This document shows, one piece after another, positions 7,458-14,927 of a DNA stretch of 32,406 nt (positions within the stretch are counted from its first letter, which is position 1; each line of letters opens with the position of its first letter). The DNA is from JAFNGF01 sp964567045. Lineage in GTDB: Bacteria > Planctomycetota > Phycisphaerae > Sedimentisphaerales > Anaerobacaceae. The notes beneath the pieces were generated by a model. That model had not been told where the DNA came from. It searched no databases and worked only from the letters and a program-made list of their open reading frames with translations. The position numbers and the translations under genes are program-made. The stretch covers positions 1 through 32,406 of the forward strand of contig CAZMLE010000047.1 in assembly GCA_964567045.1 (NCBI GenBank), written 5' to 3'.

Positions 7458-10358
7458 ATGGCTAATGCCCCCGCCGGAATTCTACAACTTGTCGAAACCT
7501 TCGACAGAAACGTAGAGGCATACCGTTCGCAGCAATATAACGAAGCCCAGCTTCGCAGGGAATTTATCGACCCTTTTTTCGAGGAATTAGGTTGGGATAT
7601 AACCAACAAACAAGGCTTTGCACCTCAATATCGGGAAGTCATCCACGAGAACTCCATAAAAGTTTCTGGTGAGACAAAAGCCCCCGATTACTGTTTTCGC
7701 ATCGGGCGGGATCGCAAATTCTTTCTCGAGGCCAAGAAACCGTCTGTCAACATCAAGACCGACCCGGACCCGGCCTATCAACTGAGACGTTACGCATGGT
7801 CTGCCAAGCTGCCCCTGTCAATTCTCACTAATTTTGAGACGTTCGCCGTCTATGACTGCCAAAGCCGACCCAAACACACCGACAGGCCGACCACTGCACG
7901 GATCATGCATCTTACCTATAAGGAATACCTTGGCAAGTGGAACGAGATAGCCAGCATTTTCAGTAAAGATGCGATTCTAAAAGGCTCATTCGATAAATAT
8001 GCTATTTCCCCAAAGGGAAAACGTGGCACAACCACTGTTGATACCGAGTTCCTCGCCGAAATAGAGAATTGGCGCAAAATGCTCGCTCAAATCATCGCTT
8101 TAAGAAATCGCTCCTTGTCCATACGCGAAATAAATTTCGCTGTTCAGCAAACCATTGACAGAATCCTTTTTCTGCGATTGTCCGAGGATAGGGGAATTGA
8201 ACCTTATGGCCAGCTTAGAGCGATAAGCAGTGGTGATCGAAATTATCCCAGACTTTGTGAGATATTTGAGAAGGCCGACCAGAAATACAATTCAGGCCTC
8301 TTTCATTTTCATGATGAACTAGGCCGAGCGGAGCCTCCTGATGAGCTTACGCTAAATCTCAACATAGACGATACTCCGATAAAATGGATTTTGTACCATC
8401 TCTACTACCCGCAAAGTCCCTACGAATTTTCAGTTTTGCCTGTTGAGATACTCGGCAATGTCTATGAGCAGTTTTTAGGCAAAGTAATCCGGCTGACGCC
8501 CGCCCATAGAGCAGTTCTCGAGGAGAAGCCCGAAGTTAAAAAAGCAGGCGGCATCTACTATACGCCCGCATATATCGTTGATTACATCGTCAAAAATACG
8601 GTCGGCAAATTGTGCGAAGGCAAGACACCGAGCCAGATTTCGAAATTGAAAATCCTCGACCCTGCCTGCGGCTCCGGCTCGTTCCTCTTAGGAGCATATA
8701 CATATCTTTTGGATTATCACCGCGACTGGTATACTGAGAACGATCCCCAAAACTGGCTCAAAAAGAAAAACCCTCCAATCTACCAGGTCGCTGCCTTTCG
8801 TCATTGCGAGGAGTCTGCCGAGGCGGACGACGAAGCAATCTCAAACTACCGACTGACTGTCACTGAGAAGAAACGCATCCTCCTCAATAACATCTTCGGC
8901 GTGGACATCGATTCCCAGGCCGTCGAAGTCACAAAACTATCCCTGCTTCTAAAAGTCCTCGAAGGCGAAAACCAGCAGACCCTCGAAAACCAGTATCGCC
9001 TCTTTCGCGAAAGGGCTTTGCCGGATTTGGGCAACAACATCAAGTGTGGCAATTCACTCATCGGCCCAGATTTCTATGATGATAAAGACCCCTCGTCAAT
9101 AATTGAGGAACTCCGTCAGCGAATAAATGCCTTCGATTGGAAAGCTGAATTTCCCGATATTTTTAATTGCCCAAATCCCGACTTCGACGCCGTCATCGGA
9201 AACCCACCATATATACCAATCGAAGAAATGCCGGATCATGACAGGGAATATTTCAAAGATAGATACGCGCAGCTCGAACGCAAATATGACAGTTCGATAG
9301 TTTTTATTCTATCAATGCTGCAAAAACTGAAACCATCAGGCCTTTTAGGGTTTATCTCTTCGATAACGTGGCAGACTGGGGAGAACTATAAAAGACTGAG
9401 AGAGTATCTTTTTACCCAAAAAGGCGTAAAGAATTTGGTTAATCTTCCATTTGATGTTTTTAAGACGGCATATGTTGATACCGGAATCTACATTTTTTCC
9501 GGCGAACCCTCAAATGAATATTCGATCTACAGATTTCCAAAAAAGGAATATTCACCCAACATGGAGAAGATTAAGTTGACAAATATCCCCACCAGGCTTA
9601 TCACACCGGCTGCTTATAAAATCATATTAAATCCTTGTGCCCAAAATATACTTGAACGAGCAAAATGTAATCCGAAATTTCTTCCTTTAGAAGAATTCAC
9701 TTCTTCTACTCAAGGGTTGGCTTTGAGTAAATACGAATTGAGCCCAGAACCTAAGGGCAAGGATTGGTACCCAATTCTGCTAAAAGGTAAAGCGCACCGT
9801 TATGGACTGGAGATTCATGAAGTAAGCTATGCAGATATGGGTGAATATCAGTCTTTAAAACGATTTTATGAATCTCAACCTAAGGTCTTAATTCGAAGAA
9901 TAGTTAACAGGCAGGATCGTTTGATGGCAACATATTGGCATGATCAGTTTGTATTCAAAAAGGACATAAATCCCTTCATCATCATTAAATCCGGTTGGAA
10001 TCCTCTATTTGTACTCGGGGTCGTTAATAGCAGGTTACTCTCTTATCTTTATGTAAATACATCATCTATTGCTACGAAGGATGATTTTAGACAAACAACG
10101 CTTGCTGAGTTGCGTTCGTTGCCGATACCTTTGTTGTCTTTACAAGACGCTGAAGGAAAACGCCAGCACGGGAAACTAGTAAAACTTGTTGAGCGGATGT
10201 TAGATTTGCACAGGCAGCTGGCTGCCGCCAAAATACCAGACGAAAAGACTCGAATCCAAAGACAAGTAGATATTACCGACAAACAAATCGACAAACTTGT
10301 ATATGACCTCTACGGCCTAACCCAAGAAGAAATTAAAATCGTTGAGGAAAATACATAA
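7458..10358 (+). CDS. Type IIG restriction-modification enzyme (nuclease-methylase-specificity fusion)
   Basis: This 966-residue single-chain enzyme should both cleave and N6-adenine-methylate DNA. The N-terminal part (about 1-180) resembles the HsdR_N/PD-(D/E)xK nuclease fold, with D77 in KAPDY and E91-A-K93 in FLEAKK. The methylase core has YYTPAYIVDYIVKN (motif X), LDPACGSGSFLLG near 398 (motif I, AdoMet) and NPPY at 582-585 (motif IV). The C-terminal 250 residues fit a TaqI-like target recognition domain. Length suits Eco57I/BREX-PglX-like type IIG proteins; no BREX partners are present. Residues about 447-462 (FRHCEESAEADDEAIS) are encoded by a dispersed repeat inserted in frame. GGGAG precedes the ATG. 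No separate methylase or specificity gene lies nearby. Confidence 0.88.
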   Translation: MANAPAGILQLVETFDRNVEAYRSQQYNEAQLRREFIDPFFEELGWDITNKQGFAPQYREVIHENSIKVSGETKAPDYCFRIGRDRKFFLEAKKPSVNIKTDPDPAYQLRRYAWSAKLPLSILTNFETFAVYDCQSRPKHTDRPTTARIMHLTYKEYLGKWNEIASIFSKDAILKGSFDKYAISPKGKRGTTTVDTEFLAEIENWRKMLAQIIALRNRSLSIREINFAVQQTIDRILFLRLSEDRGIEPYGQLRAISSGDRNYPRLCEIFEKADQKYNSGLFHFHDELGRAEPPDELTLNLNIDDTPIKWILYHLYYPQSPYEFSVLPVEILGNVYEQFLGKVIRLTPAHRAVLEEKPEVKKAGGIYYTPAYIVDYIVKNTVGKLCEGKTPSQISKLKILDPACGSGSFLLGAYTYLLDYHRDWYTENDPQNWLKKKNPPIYQVAAFRHCEESAEADDEAISNYRLTVTEKKRILLNNIFGVDIDSQAVEVTKLSLLLKVLEGENQQTLENQYRLFRERALPDLGNNIKCGNSLIGPDFYDDKDPSSIIEELRQRINAFDWKAEFPDIFNCPNPDFDAVIGNPPYIPIEEMPDHDREYFKDRYAQLERKYDSSIVFILSMLQKLKPSGLLGFISSITWQTGENYKRLREYLFTQKGVKNLVNLPFDVFKTAYVDTGIYIFSGEPSNEYSIYRFPKKEYSPNMEKIKLTNIPTRLITPAAYKIILNPCAQNILERAKCNPKFLPLEEFTSSTQGLALSKYELSPEPKGKDWYPILLKGKAHRYGLEIHEVSYADMGEYQSLKRFYESQPKVLIRRIVNRQDRLMATYWHDQFVFKKDINPFIIIKSGWNPLFVLGVVNSRLLSYLYVNTSSIATKDDFRQTTLAELRSLPIPLLSLQDAEGKRQHGKLVKLVERMLDLHRQLAAAKIPDEKTRIQRQVDITDKQIDKLVYDLYGLTQEEIKIVEENT
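8799..8842 (+). repeat. Dispersed repeat inserted in frame in the type IIG gene
   Basis: The segment begins CGTCATTGCGAGGAG and ends CGACGAAGCAATCTC. This is a short interspersed element seen, to my knowledge, in intergenic DNA of many bacteria, here open in the methylase frame. It lies between motif I and the conserved KKRILLNNIFGVDID segment, a linker that tolerates length change. Its ends resemble those of the repeats at 27112-27176 and 27251-27280. Confidence 0.65.
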
Positions 10359-10420
10359 GGTGGGCAGGAACCATCATTACTTTTATGGTGTGTTCAGCAC
10401 ACCCTACCTTTCCTGTCTCA

Positions 10421-10440
10421 ATCTGTGTAAATCCGTGTCT
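10421..10440. repeat. 10-base repeat pair, ATCCGTGT class
   Basis: ATCTGTGTAA is followed directly by ATCCGTGTCT. The same word recurs in the longer array at 11302-11365. Confidence 0.5.
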
Positions 10441-10490
10441 GTAATCTAAGAAATAGTGACAGCCAGCGGTTTTGATTTGTATCTCGTATG

Positions 10491-10647
10491 TCGTCTGTCC
10501 TCCGTCCCACCGGAGGCGGGTAAACTTCTGTCCTCTGTCCCTTCGGCTGCGCTGAGGGCAGGCTTCTGTCTTCTGTCCTCTGTCCTCTGTCTTCTGTCTC
10601 CTGTCCTCCGTCATCTGCCTTCTGTCTCCTGTATTCTGTATTCTGAC
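10491..10647. repeat. Heptameric degenerate tandem array, TTCTGTC class
   Basis: From 10564 to 10647 twelve 7-base units follow without a gap, mostly TTCTGTC, CTCTGTC, TCCTGTC or close variants. Earlier units at about 10491-10507 and 10526-10540 are separated from these by a CCACCGGAGGCGGG hairpin (about 10507-10520) and by a 24-base module at 10539-10562 (CCCTTCGGCTGCGCTGAGGG...). That module recurs with 21 of 24 bases at 27128-27151, inside a different repeat. Confidence 0.75.
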
Positions 10648-10652
10648 GGTCC

Positions 10653-10910
10653 TTACCGATGTACTTCCCGCCTGTGGCCAATCTTGACTACGTCAACTAC
10701 TAATTGTACATCATCAATGGAGTAAATAATTCTGTAGTCACCCTCCCGAATGCGATATTGTTCTCTCGATGAAAGCTTTTGTGAGCCGGCTGGTCTTGGA
10801 TTCTCGGCAAGTGATTGAATGTGTTTGATAATCTTCAGCAGGTTCTTCTTTGGGATGTCTTGCAGCTCTTTAGCGGCGGATTTCTTTATCGTTAAATTAT
10901 ATTTTGCCAC
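10653..10910 (-). CDS. RelE/ParE-family toxin
   Basis: The 85-residue product fits a type II toxin of the RelE/ParE superfamily: an N-terminal helix pair (SAAKELQDIPKKNLLKIIKHI), then YRIREGDYRIIYSID and a closing KIGHRREVHR, the usual positions of the basic active-site residues of ribosome-dependent mRNases. The start is GTG, embedded in the last codons of the antitoxin gene (14-base overlap), so translation is probably coupled to the antitoxin. RelE and ParE branches cannot be told apart by eye, although the RIREGDYRIIY core favours the RelE branch. Confidence 0.85.
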   Translation of the reverse strand: MAKYNLTIKKSAAKELQDIPKKNLLKIIKHIQSLAENPRPAGSQKLSSREQYRIREGDYRIIYSIDDVQLVVDVVKIGHRREVHR

Positions 10911-11130
10911 TTTTTTTGAGTCTCTTTAAGACATCCTCAAATGCCAGGCTCGGCTCATTTTTCCGCTCTTCAAAGGCCGCCAGGTCAATGGAATCCTCTA
11001 CTAAAGAAGTCTTGATGGCCTCTTCAATTAGTTCTGACATTGAATTCTCTGTTTCCGCTGCTTTTATGCGTAAAGCGTGGTGAATATCGGCATCCAGATA
11101 AATTGTTGTTCTTTTTGTGTTTGTTTTCAT
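10897..11130 (-). CDS. Ribbon-helix-helix antitoxin
   Basis: The 77-residue product starts KTNTKRTTIYLDADIHHALR, a ribbon-helix-helix (MetJ/Arc/CopG type) DNA-binding N-terminus, followed by SMSELIEEAI and a charged tail (about residues 45-77) that would wrap the toxin. The ATG at 11130 is chosen over the one at 11151 because GGAAAGG lies 6 bases upstream and because the upstream ATG overlaps the -10 box. It overlaps the toxin gene by 14 bases. It should neutralise the toxin and repress its own promoter. Confidence 0.85.
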   Translation of the reverse strand: MKTNTKRTTIYLDADIHHALRIKAAETENSMSELIEEAIKTSLVEDSIDLAAFEERKNEPSLAFEDVLKRLKKSGKI

Positions 11131-11149
11131 ATTATGCCTTTCCACTGGC

Positions 11150-11178
11150 ATTATAGCGCCAAAACATTATAATGTCAA
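11150..11178 (-). promoter_or_regulatory. Perfect-consensus promoter with palindromic operator for the toxin-antitoxin pair
   Basis: On the minus strand TTGACA (11178-11173), a 17-base spacer and TATAAT (11155-11150) match the sigma-70 consensus at every position. The spacer contains the 12-base perfect palindrome ACATTATAATGT (11164-11175), a natural site for a ribbon-helix-helix repressor. Predicted start near 11143 leaves a leader of about 13 bases. Confidence 0.75.
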
Positions 11179-11225
11179 AAGCGTTTTCACGTTCAAAGCG
11201 TTTTTTCATTATTTATTGCTCGCGT

Positions 11226-11299
11226 GTCAGGTATCCAGCATCAAGTGTCGAGCATCAGCTTAGCCAGACATGCTTCACGGTTCACGAGATACGAGCCGC
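11226..11299. repeat. Two short heptameric arrays, ATCCAGC and TTCACGA classes
   Basis: At 11226-11260 five units read GTCAGGT, ATCCAGC, ATCAAGT, GTCGAGC, ATCAGCT. At 11272-11299 four units read GCTTCAC, GGTTCAC, GAGATAC, GAGCCGC. They are degenerate but keep a strict 7-base register. Confidence 0.5.
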
Positions 11300-11301
11300 A
11301 A

Positions 11302-11365
11302 TTAGTCCGTGTCTATCCATTTTGAGTCCGTGTCCGTCCGTGTTATAGTCGGCGTTTGTCCGTGC
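11302..11365. repeat. 10-11-base-period array, TCCGTGT class
   Basis: The word TCCGTG or a near match begins at 11306, 11316, 11327, 11337, 11349 and 11359, so the spacing is 10-12 bases, close to one helical turn. The pair at 10421-10440 belongs to the same class. Confidence 0.55.
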
Positions 11366-11438
11366 TACAGCAAGTACTGTGCCAGAAATCTAAGGTCCGG
11401 AAAAAAGTCAAGTACAATTTCGTAGACGTGTTAAAAAC

Positions 11439-11506
11439 TGCGCATTTCTTGTTAATTTCTGGTCAAAACGCGCGCATTTCTGTCAATTTCTGCGCATTTC
11501 TGCTTG
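11439..11506. repeat. GCGCATTTCT direct repeats
   Basis: GCGCATTTCT begins at 11440, 11472 and 11492, with related spacers (TGTCAATTTCT, TTGTTAATTTCT) between copies. It is AT-rich compared with the flanking genes. Confidence 0.55.
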
Positions 11507-11538
11507 TTTTTGAACTTTTCCGGTTTTGCACCTATCCT

Positions 11539-11590
11539 CTTAGTACTTAAAGACTTATAAAAATTTTTGCGAAAAGTCTTAAAAACTAAG
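11539..11590. repeat. Long AT-rich inverted repeat
   Basis: CTTAGT (11539-11544) pairs with ACTAAG (11585-11590), and AGACTT (11551-11556) with AGTCTT (11575-11580); AAAAATTTTT lies in the apex. The imperfect stem spans about 18 positions. It might end transcription in either direction or be another mobile hairpin. Confidence 0.45.
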
Positions 11591-11775
11591 TGTCCAAATG
11601 CGGGGTCAGAGTGTAACTGGCTCCGGCACTTTCGCATCATTATAGATGGCCTATTTTGACATCTGCTGAGCTGCTCAAGGCTCCTATGTTCTTGCTGGAC
11701 GGGCCAACTGAAACGAGGCTTTGGCCGGGCGAAATCTTACTGCTTGTTTTTTGTGTAAATCCTGTGCAATAAAGA

Positions 11776-11804
11776 TTTTAATTTGCCTGGCCGTTGCTTA
11801 TAAT
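11776..11804 (+). promoter_or_regulatory. Probable promoter of the sigma/anti-sigma operon
   Basis: TATAAT at 11799-11804 lies 23 bases before the start codon at 11827. A weak -35 (TTTTAA, 11776-11781) is at 17-base spacing. The -10 is perfect; the -35 is poor, so an activator or an ECF-type overlap is possible. Confidence 0.4.
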
Positions 11805-11826
11805 ACGATGTTTGGGAGCTTAGATA

Positions 11827-12438
11827 ATGAATCGTGCATGTACAAAACTGAGTGATGCGGAGCTTCTTGCGCGCTATGCTCGAGGTGATGAGGCTGCGTT
11901 CCGTGAAATCGTAAGCCGTTATAGGAACAGCCTTTACGCATTTCTCAGGCAGTTTCTGAACCGTCAGGAACTGGTCGAGGACGTCTTTCAGGAGACCTTT
12001 CTGCAGCTATTTACCAGCCGGGAAAGCTTCGATCCGAGCCGGCCTTTACGCCCCTGGCTGTTTACTATTGCCGCCAATAAAGCCAAAGATGCGCTTCGCA
12101 AATCGCAGCGGATAGCGGCCATCCCCATAGGCACTTTATCAGATTCGGAAGAGATGTCCTTCGATGATGTGCTCAACACTCTTAGTTCCGACAGTACAAT
12201 GCCTTACGAGGAATTGGAGCAGGGTGAAACCTCCGCTCGGGTTGCGCAGACTATAGCGAGTATGCCGGAGAATCTGCGAGAAATACTAATTTTGGCCTAT
12301 TTTAACAAATTTTCTTACAAACAAATGGCCAGTATCCTAAGTATACCTATTGGTACCGTCAAAAGCAGGCTACATACAGCGGTTGCCCGTTTTGCAAAAG
12401 AGTGGAAGGCCGCAGTTGGGAGTAAAGAAACTAAATGA
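11827..12438 (+). CDS. ECF-type RNA polymerase sigma factor
   Basis: The 203-residue product has the two domains of group 4 sigma factors. Region 2 is at about 10-95 (FREIVSRYRNSLYAFLRQFL, then VEDVFQETFLQLF and PWLFTIAANKAKDALRK). Region 4 is at about 140-195 (MPENLREILILAYF...SYKQMASILSIPIGTVKSRL). It would direct polymerase to a regulon set by the partner anti-sigma protein. GGGAG stands 8 bases before the ATG. It overlaps the next gene by 4 bases (ATGA), the usual sign of a sigma/anti-sigma pair. The 45-residue linker between the regions is long and acidic (SDSEEMSFDDVLNTLSSD). Confidence 0.92.
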   Translation: MNRACTKLSDAELLARYARGDEAAFREIVSRYRNSLYAFLRQFLNRQELVEDVFQETFLQLFTSRESFDPSRPLRPWLFTIAANKAKDALRKSQRIAAIPIGTLSDSEEMSFDDVLNTLSSDSTMPYEELEQGETSARVAQTIASMPENLREILILAYFNKFSYKQMASILSIPIGTVKSRLHTAVARFAKEWKAAVGSKETK

Positions 12439-13463
12439 CGTCTCTAAGCGGCGAGCAAAAACAACTATTGTTTGATTACTGTATAGGTTTGACATCGGAG
12501 GAAGAAGCCGCCCAAGCGCAGTCGCTGATATCCTCTAACAAAGAGGCGGCAGAAATTCACGCAAAACTCAAGTCTGCGTTCGCACCACTTGAAAGCATCA
12601 AGAGCGAGCCCTGTCCGGATGACTTAGTGGAAAGCACAATCCAACGGCTCAATGCGGCGCGTGCAACGCAAGTTAAGCTTCAGCAGTTGCTTGCGACCGA
12701 GCAGGGTCGCGAGTTGGCTGCTGCCAGTCCGTTTTGGCCGAGACTCGGCAAGGTCTTGGCATCTGCCGCGGTGTTTATAATCGGGCTGAGTATCCTGCTC
12801 AGTTCGCTGGGCTATGCCCGTAATAGAGCTTCTCAGCAGCAATGTGCGATGAATCTGTCTCGTATCTTCGGCGGCCTAACTCAGTATGCTTCCGAGCATG
12901 ATGGTGAGTTGCCTGCTGTTGCAGCCGCAGCCGGTGAACCTTGGTGGAAAGTTGGCGACCAGGGCAGGGAAAATCACTCCAATACCCGGGCTCTGTGGCT
13001 TTTGGTGCAGTTGAACTACAATAAGGCGCCAGATTTCGTGTGCTCCGGTTCGTCGCGCGGCAAGCCACTACAGTTGGATACCTCCCATTTGTCGCAATAT
13101 CATGATTTTCCGGGCAGAGAGTATATAACTTACAGCTTCCAGATAGGGTGCCGACAAGCCGACAGCGGAAAGTTGATCTGTCGAAGAGTCTTAGTCGCGG
13201 ATTTGAGTCCGCTTTTTGAAAGCCTGCCTGACGACTACTCAAAATCACTAAGGTTGACGTTGAACAAAGAACTGCTGACGCGTAACAGTATCAATCACAA
13301 GCGTCGTGGGCAGAACGTTTTGTACGGGGACGGCCGGGCCGAATTTATAAGAACACGTCACGCCGGCATATTAGAAGACGACATTTACACGCTGCAGAAT
13401 GTCGATATCTACGAAGGCCGTGAAGTTCCTACCTGTGAGACCGACTTCTTCCTCGCCCCGTAA
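12435..13463 (+). CDS. Membrane anti-sigma-like protein with pilin-like periplasmic domain
   Basis: The 342-residue product starts with a cytoplasmic helical segment (LFDYCIGLTSEEEAAQAQSL) like anti-sigma N-termini, without the HxxxCxxC zinc motif. One membrane helix lies at about 106-128. The outside domain opens with NRASQQQCAMNLSRIFGGLT and ends in SINHKRRGQNVLYGDGRAEF, matching the start and the H-X9-10-DG signature of planctomycete DUF1559/type II pseudopilin-like proteins. The gene overlaps the sigma gene by 4 bases, so the product very likely binds that sigma factor and releases it on an envelope signal. The sigma-binding role is inferred from context; the pilin-like part is a sequence resemblance. 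It converges with the next gene, with a 25-base gap. Confidence 0.75.
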   Translation: MTSLSGEQKQLLFDYCIGLTSEEEAAQAQSLISSNKEAAEIHAKLKSAFAPLESIKSEPCPDDLVESTIQRLNAARATQVKLQQLLATEQGRELAAASPFWPRLGKVLASAAVFIIGLSILLSSLGYARNRASQQQCAMNLSRIFGGLTQYASEHDGELPAVAAAAGEPWWKVGDQGRENHSNTRALWLLVQLNYNKAPDFVCSGSSRGKPLQLDTSHLSQYHDFPGREYITYSFQIGCRQADSGKLICRRVLVADLSPLFESLPDDYSKSLRLTLNKELLTRNSINHKRRGQNVLYGDGRAEFIRTRHAGILEDDIYTLQNVDIYEGREVPTCETDFFLAP

Positions 13464-13488
13464 TTAGCGGTTACATGTCACGCAGTGG

Positions 13489-14892
13489 TCAGGGCTGCGA
13501 TTCACTCGACGCTTTTTCTATCCACTTCAGAAGCTCGACTTCCGCGGCGTTTTCTTCAGCTATAATTTCTGCCGGCGATTTTGGATTCTTGATCGCGGTA
13601 AGGTCTTCCAGCTTTACGCCGGAAAAGCCAACTTTGCCGTTGGGGTCTGAACAGTTAAATCTAACCCACACCGTGATTGTATCTACACCGGGTGGCAGGG
13701 TAATATGCGAACTTTCAAAGCCGCCGGGTGCATCCTTACCGCTAAATACCAGAGCAAAGTCTCCTGTGGTTGTATTGGCGGGGCCGTAGAAAGCTATGCG
13801 GCCAACTTCGGGGCCTCGCTGGCCGTCGGGCAGAGCAGTTAATCCCGCCAATTGCTCAGTGCTCAAATCCTTTCCGTTGGGCGTCGCAGTTGCATGGAAT
13901 GAGAGCGCCCAATCTCCTTTGACAGAGTCCATATCAAGTGTGGTCAGGCAAGCAGTGAGCCTATAGGTATGGCCTGGCATCAGGCCGAGAAATTTCCTGT
14001 ATACCCCGTGCACAACACCCTTCGGGGGCGCCTTTATGATCTGGTAGTAGGGTTTTGTATGGAGTACCTTGGCAGGGTTATAGTATACAGGCAAATCAGT
14101 ATATCTTTTTCCCTCTTCAAAAGCAGCTTCATCTACCTTTGCTGCGGTACTCCATAGCGTCCAATTCGGAGCAATGCCCTGGGTAAATGGAATCCCATAT
14201 AGCTCTTTCTGGCAATGGGCACTGGCATGAATAGCCGCAGCATTTGAAGGTATATTCTCCCGAAACCCGAAGACTCTAAAGTCCATATCCTCAACATTTA
14301 GAGGTACCTTTTTCCGCCCGATTGTAAAGCTCGTTGATGTCCCAATAACACGCTCGGTGCGCACGTGGTCTAAATCTGTCCAGAAACATTTAGCCAGAAT
14401 AAAATCGTATCCAGTAGGTGGATTTATCCACCGTAGCATGACTTTGTCATTTTCTTCGTCGTATGAACAGCTTAGAGAGAGGGGTGGGTTTGGAATACCC
14501 AACCCGCTTTCCGTACCGGCAAGTATGTAGTCATCGGGTGCGCCAGGCAATCGCAGAATGGATCCCGAGGCACTGGCTTGGTACCCACCGACCCATAACC
14601 GGCGCTCAGCTAAGAATTCTGGCGACTCGGGACCAATCGAGTGTTGTGCGTTAACGGCATCTGACAAACGATGTGCCACAGACTCAGATGATTCCCCGGG
14701 GGACGTAAGAATCCGTATATATCTGGCATTTCTATTTCGTGTATGCACCAATAGCAACGTTCCGCCCGATGCTCTACCCTTGAATACCACGTCAAATTCT
14801 GCCACCCCATAATATGCTTTTGGACGTTCGGTAGATAGAATCAGTGAGGCACCGAGCATTATGATATATGCAAACGGCCCTTGATATCTCAT
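13489..14892 (-). CDS. Secreted protein with FN3-like and carbohydrate-binding-like regions
   Basis: The 467-residue product begins with a short hydrophobic signal (YIIMLGASLILS). Residues about 135-215 look fibronectin type III-like (NPPLSLSCSYDEENDKVMLR, RWINPPTGYDF). Residues about 310-445 look like a beta-sandwich of the CBM 4/9 style (GLMPGHTYRLTACL, then VWVRFNCSDPNGKVGFSGVK). The tail is helical and acidic. AAAGGAG precedes the ATG by 9 bases. It is the third gene of an operon with the PKD and TPR genes (35-base gap). I recognise no enzyme motif, so function is unknown; an exported binding or structural protein is the best guess. Confidence 0.7.
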   Translation of the reverse strand: MRYQGPFAYIIMLGASLILSTERPKAYYGVAEFDVVFKGRASGGTLLLVHTRNRNARYIRILTSPGESSESVAHRLSDAVNAQHSIGPESPEFLAERRLWVGGYQASASGSILRLPGAPDDYILAGTESGLGIPNPPLSLSCSYDEENDKVMLRWINPPTGYDFILAKCFWTDLDHVRTERVIGTSTSFTIGRKKVPLNVEDMDFRVFGFRENIPSNAAAIHASAHCQKELYGIPFTQGIAPNWTLWSTAAKVDEAAFEEGKRYTDLPVYYNPAKVLHTKPYYQIIKAPPKGVVHGVYRKFLGLMPGHTYRLTACLTTLDMDSVKGDWALSFHATATPNGKDLSTEQLAGLTALPDGQRGPEVGRIAFYGPANTTTGDFALVFSGKDAPGGFESSHITLPPGVDTITVWVRFNCSDPNGKVGFSGVKLEDLTAIKNPKSPAEIIAEENAAEVELLKWIEKASSESQP

Positions 14893-14927
14893 TGCGCCTA
14901 TCTCCTTTCAAAATAATTCAAGCTTTG

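Larger units (their letters stand above)
10359..10652. other. Repeat-filled gap between type IIG gene and toxin
   Basis: This 294-base gap follows the type IIG stop. It holds a hairpin at 10387-10403 (GGTGTG, 5-base loop, CACACC) without a T-run, a two-unit 10-base repeat at 10421-10440, and a heptameric array from about 10491. The frames that cross it encode Asp/Arg/Gln/Thr-rich strings produced by the 7-base period and are not genes. Confidence 0.6.
11152..11826. other. Gene-free repeat region upstream of the sigma factor
   Basis: This 675-base stretch has no credible gene. It carries the toxin-antitoxin promoter at its left edge, then heptameric units, a 10-11-base-period array, GCGCATTTCT repeats, a long AT-rich inverted repeat, and the sigma-factor promoter at its right edge. 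Only about 150 bases (11600-11750) show no structure I recognise. Confidence 0.6.

Noticed and set aside
7458..10358. BREX PglX methylase or type I HsdM/HsdR
   Set aside because: The single chain has nuclease, methylase and recognition parts and no BREX or hsdS neighbours, so type IIG fits better.
10564..10647. CRISPR array
   Set aside because: Units are 7 bases without spacers, and no cas genes are present.
10333..10725. Frames with TEDRRQKTEDRGQ-like products on the minus strand and the matching plus-strand frame
   Set aside because: These are translations of the 7-base tandem array, which stays open because of its period.
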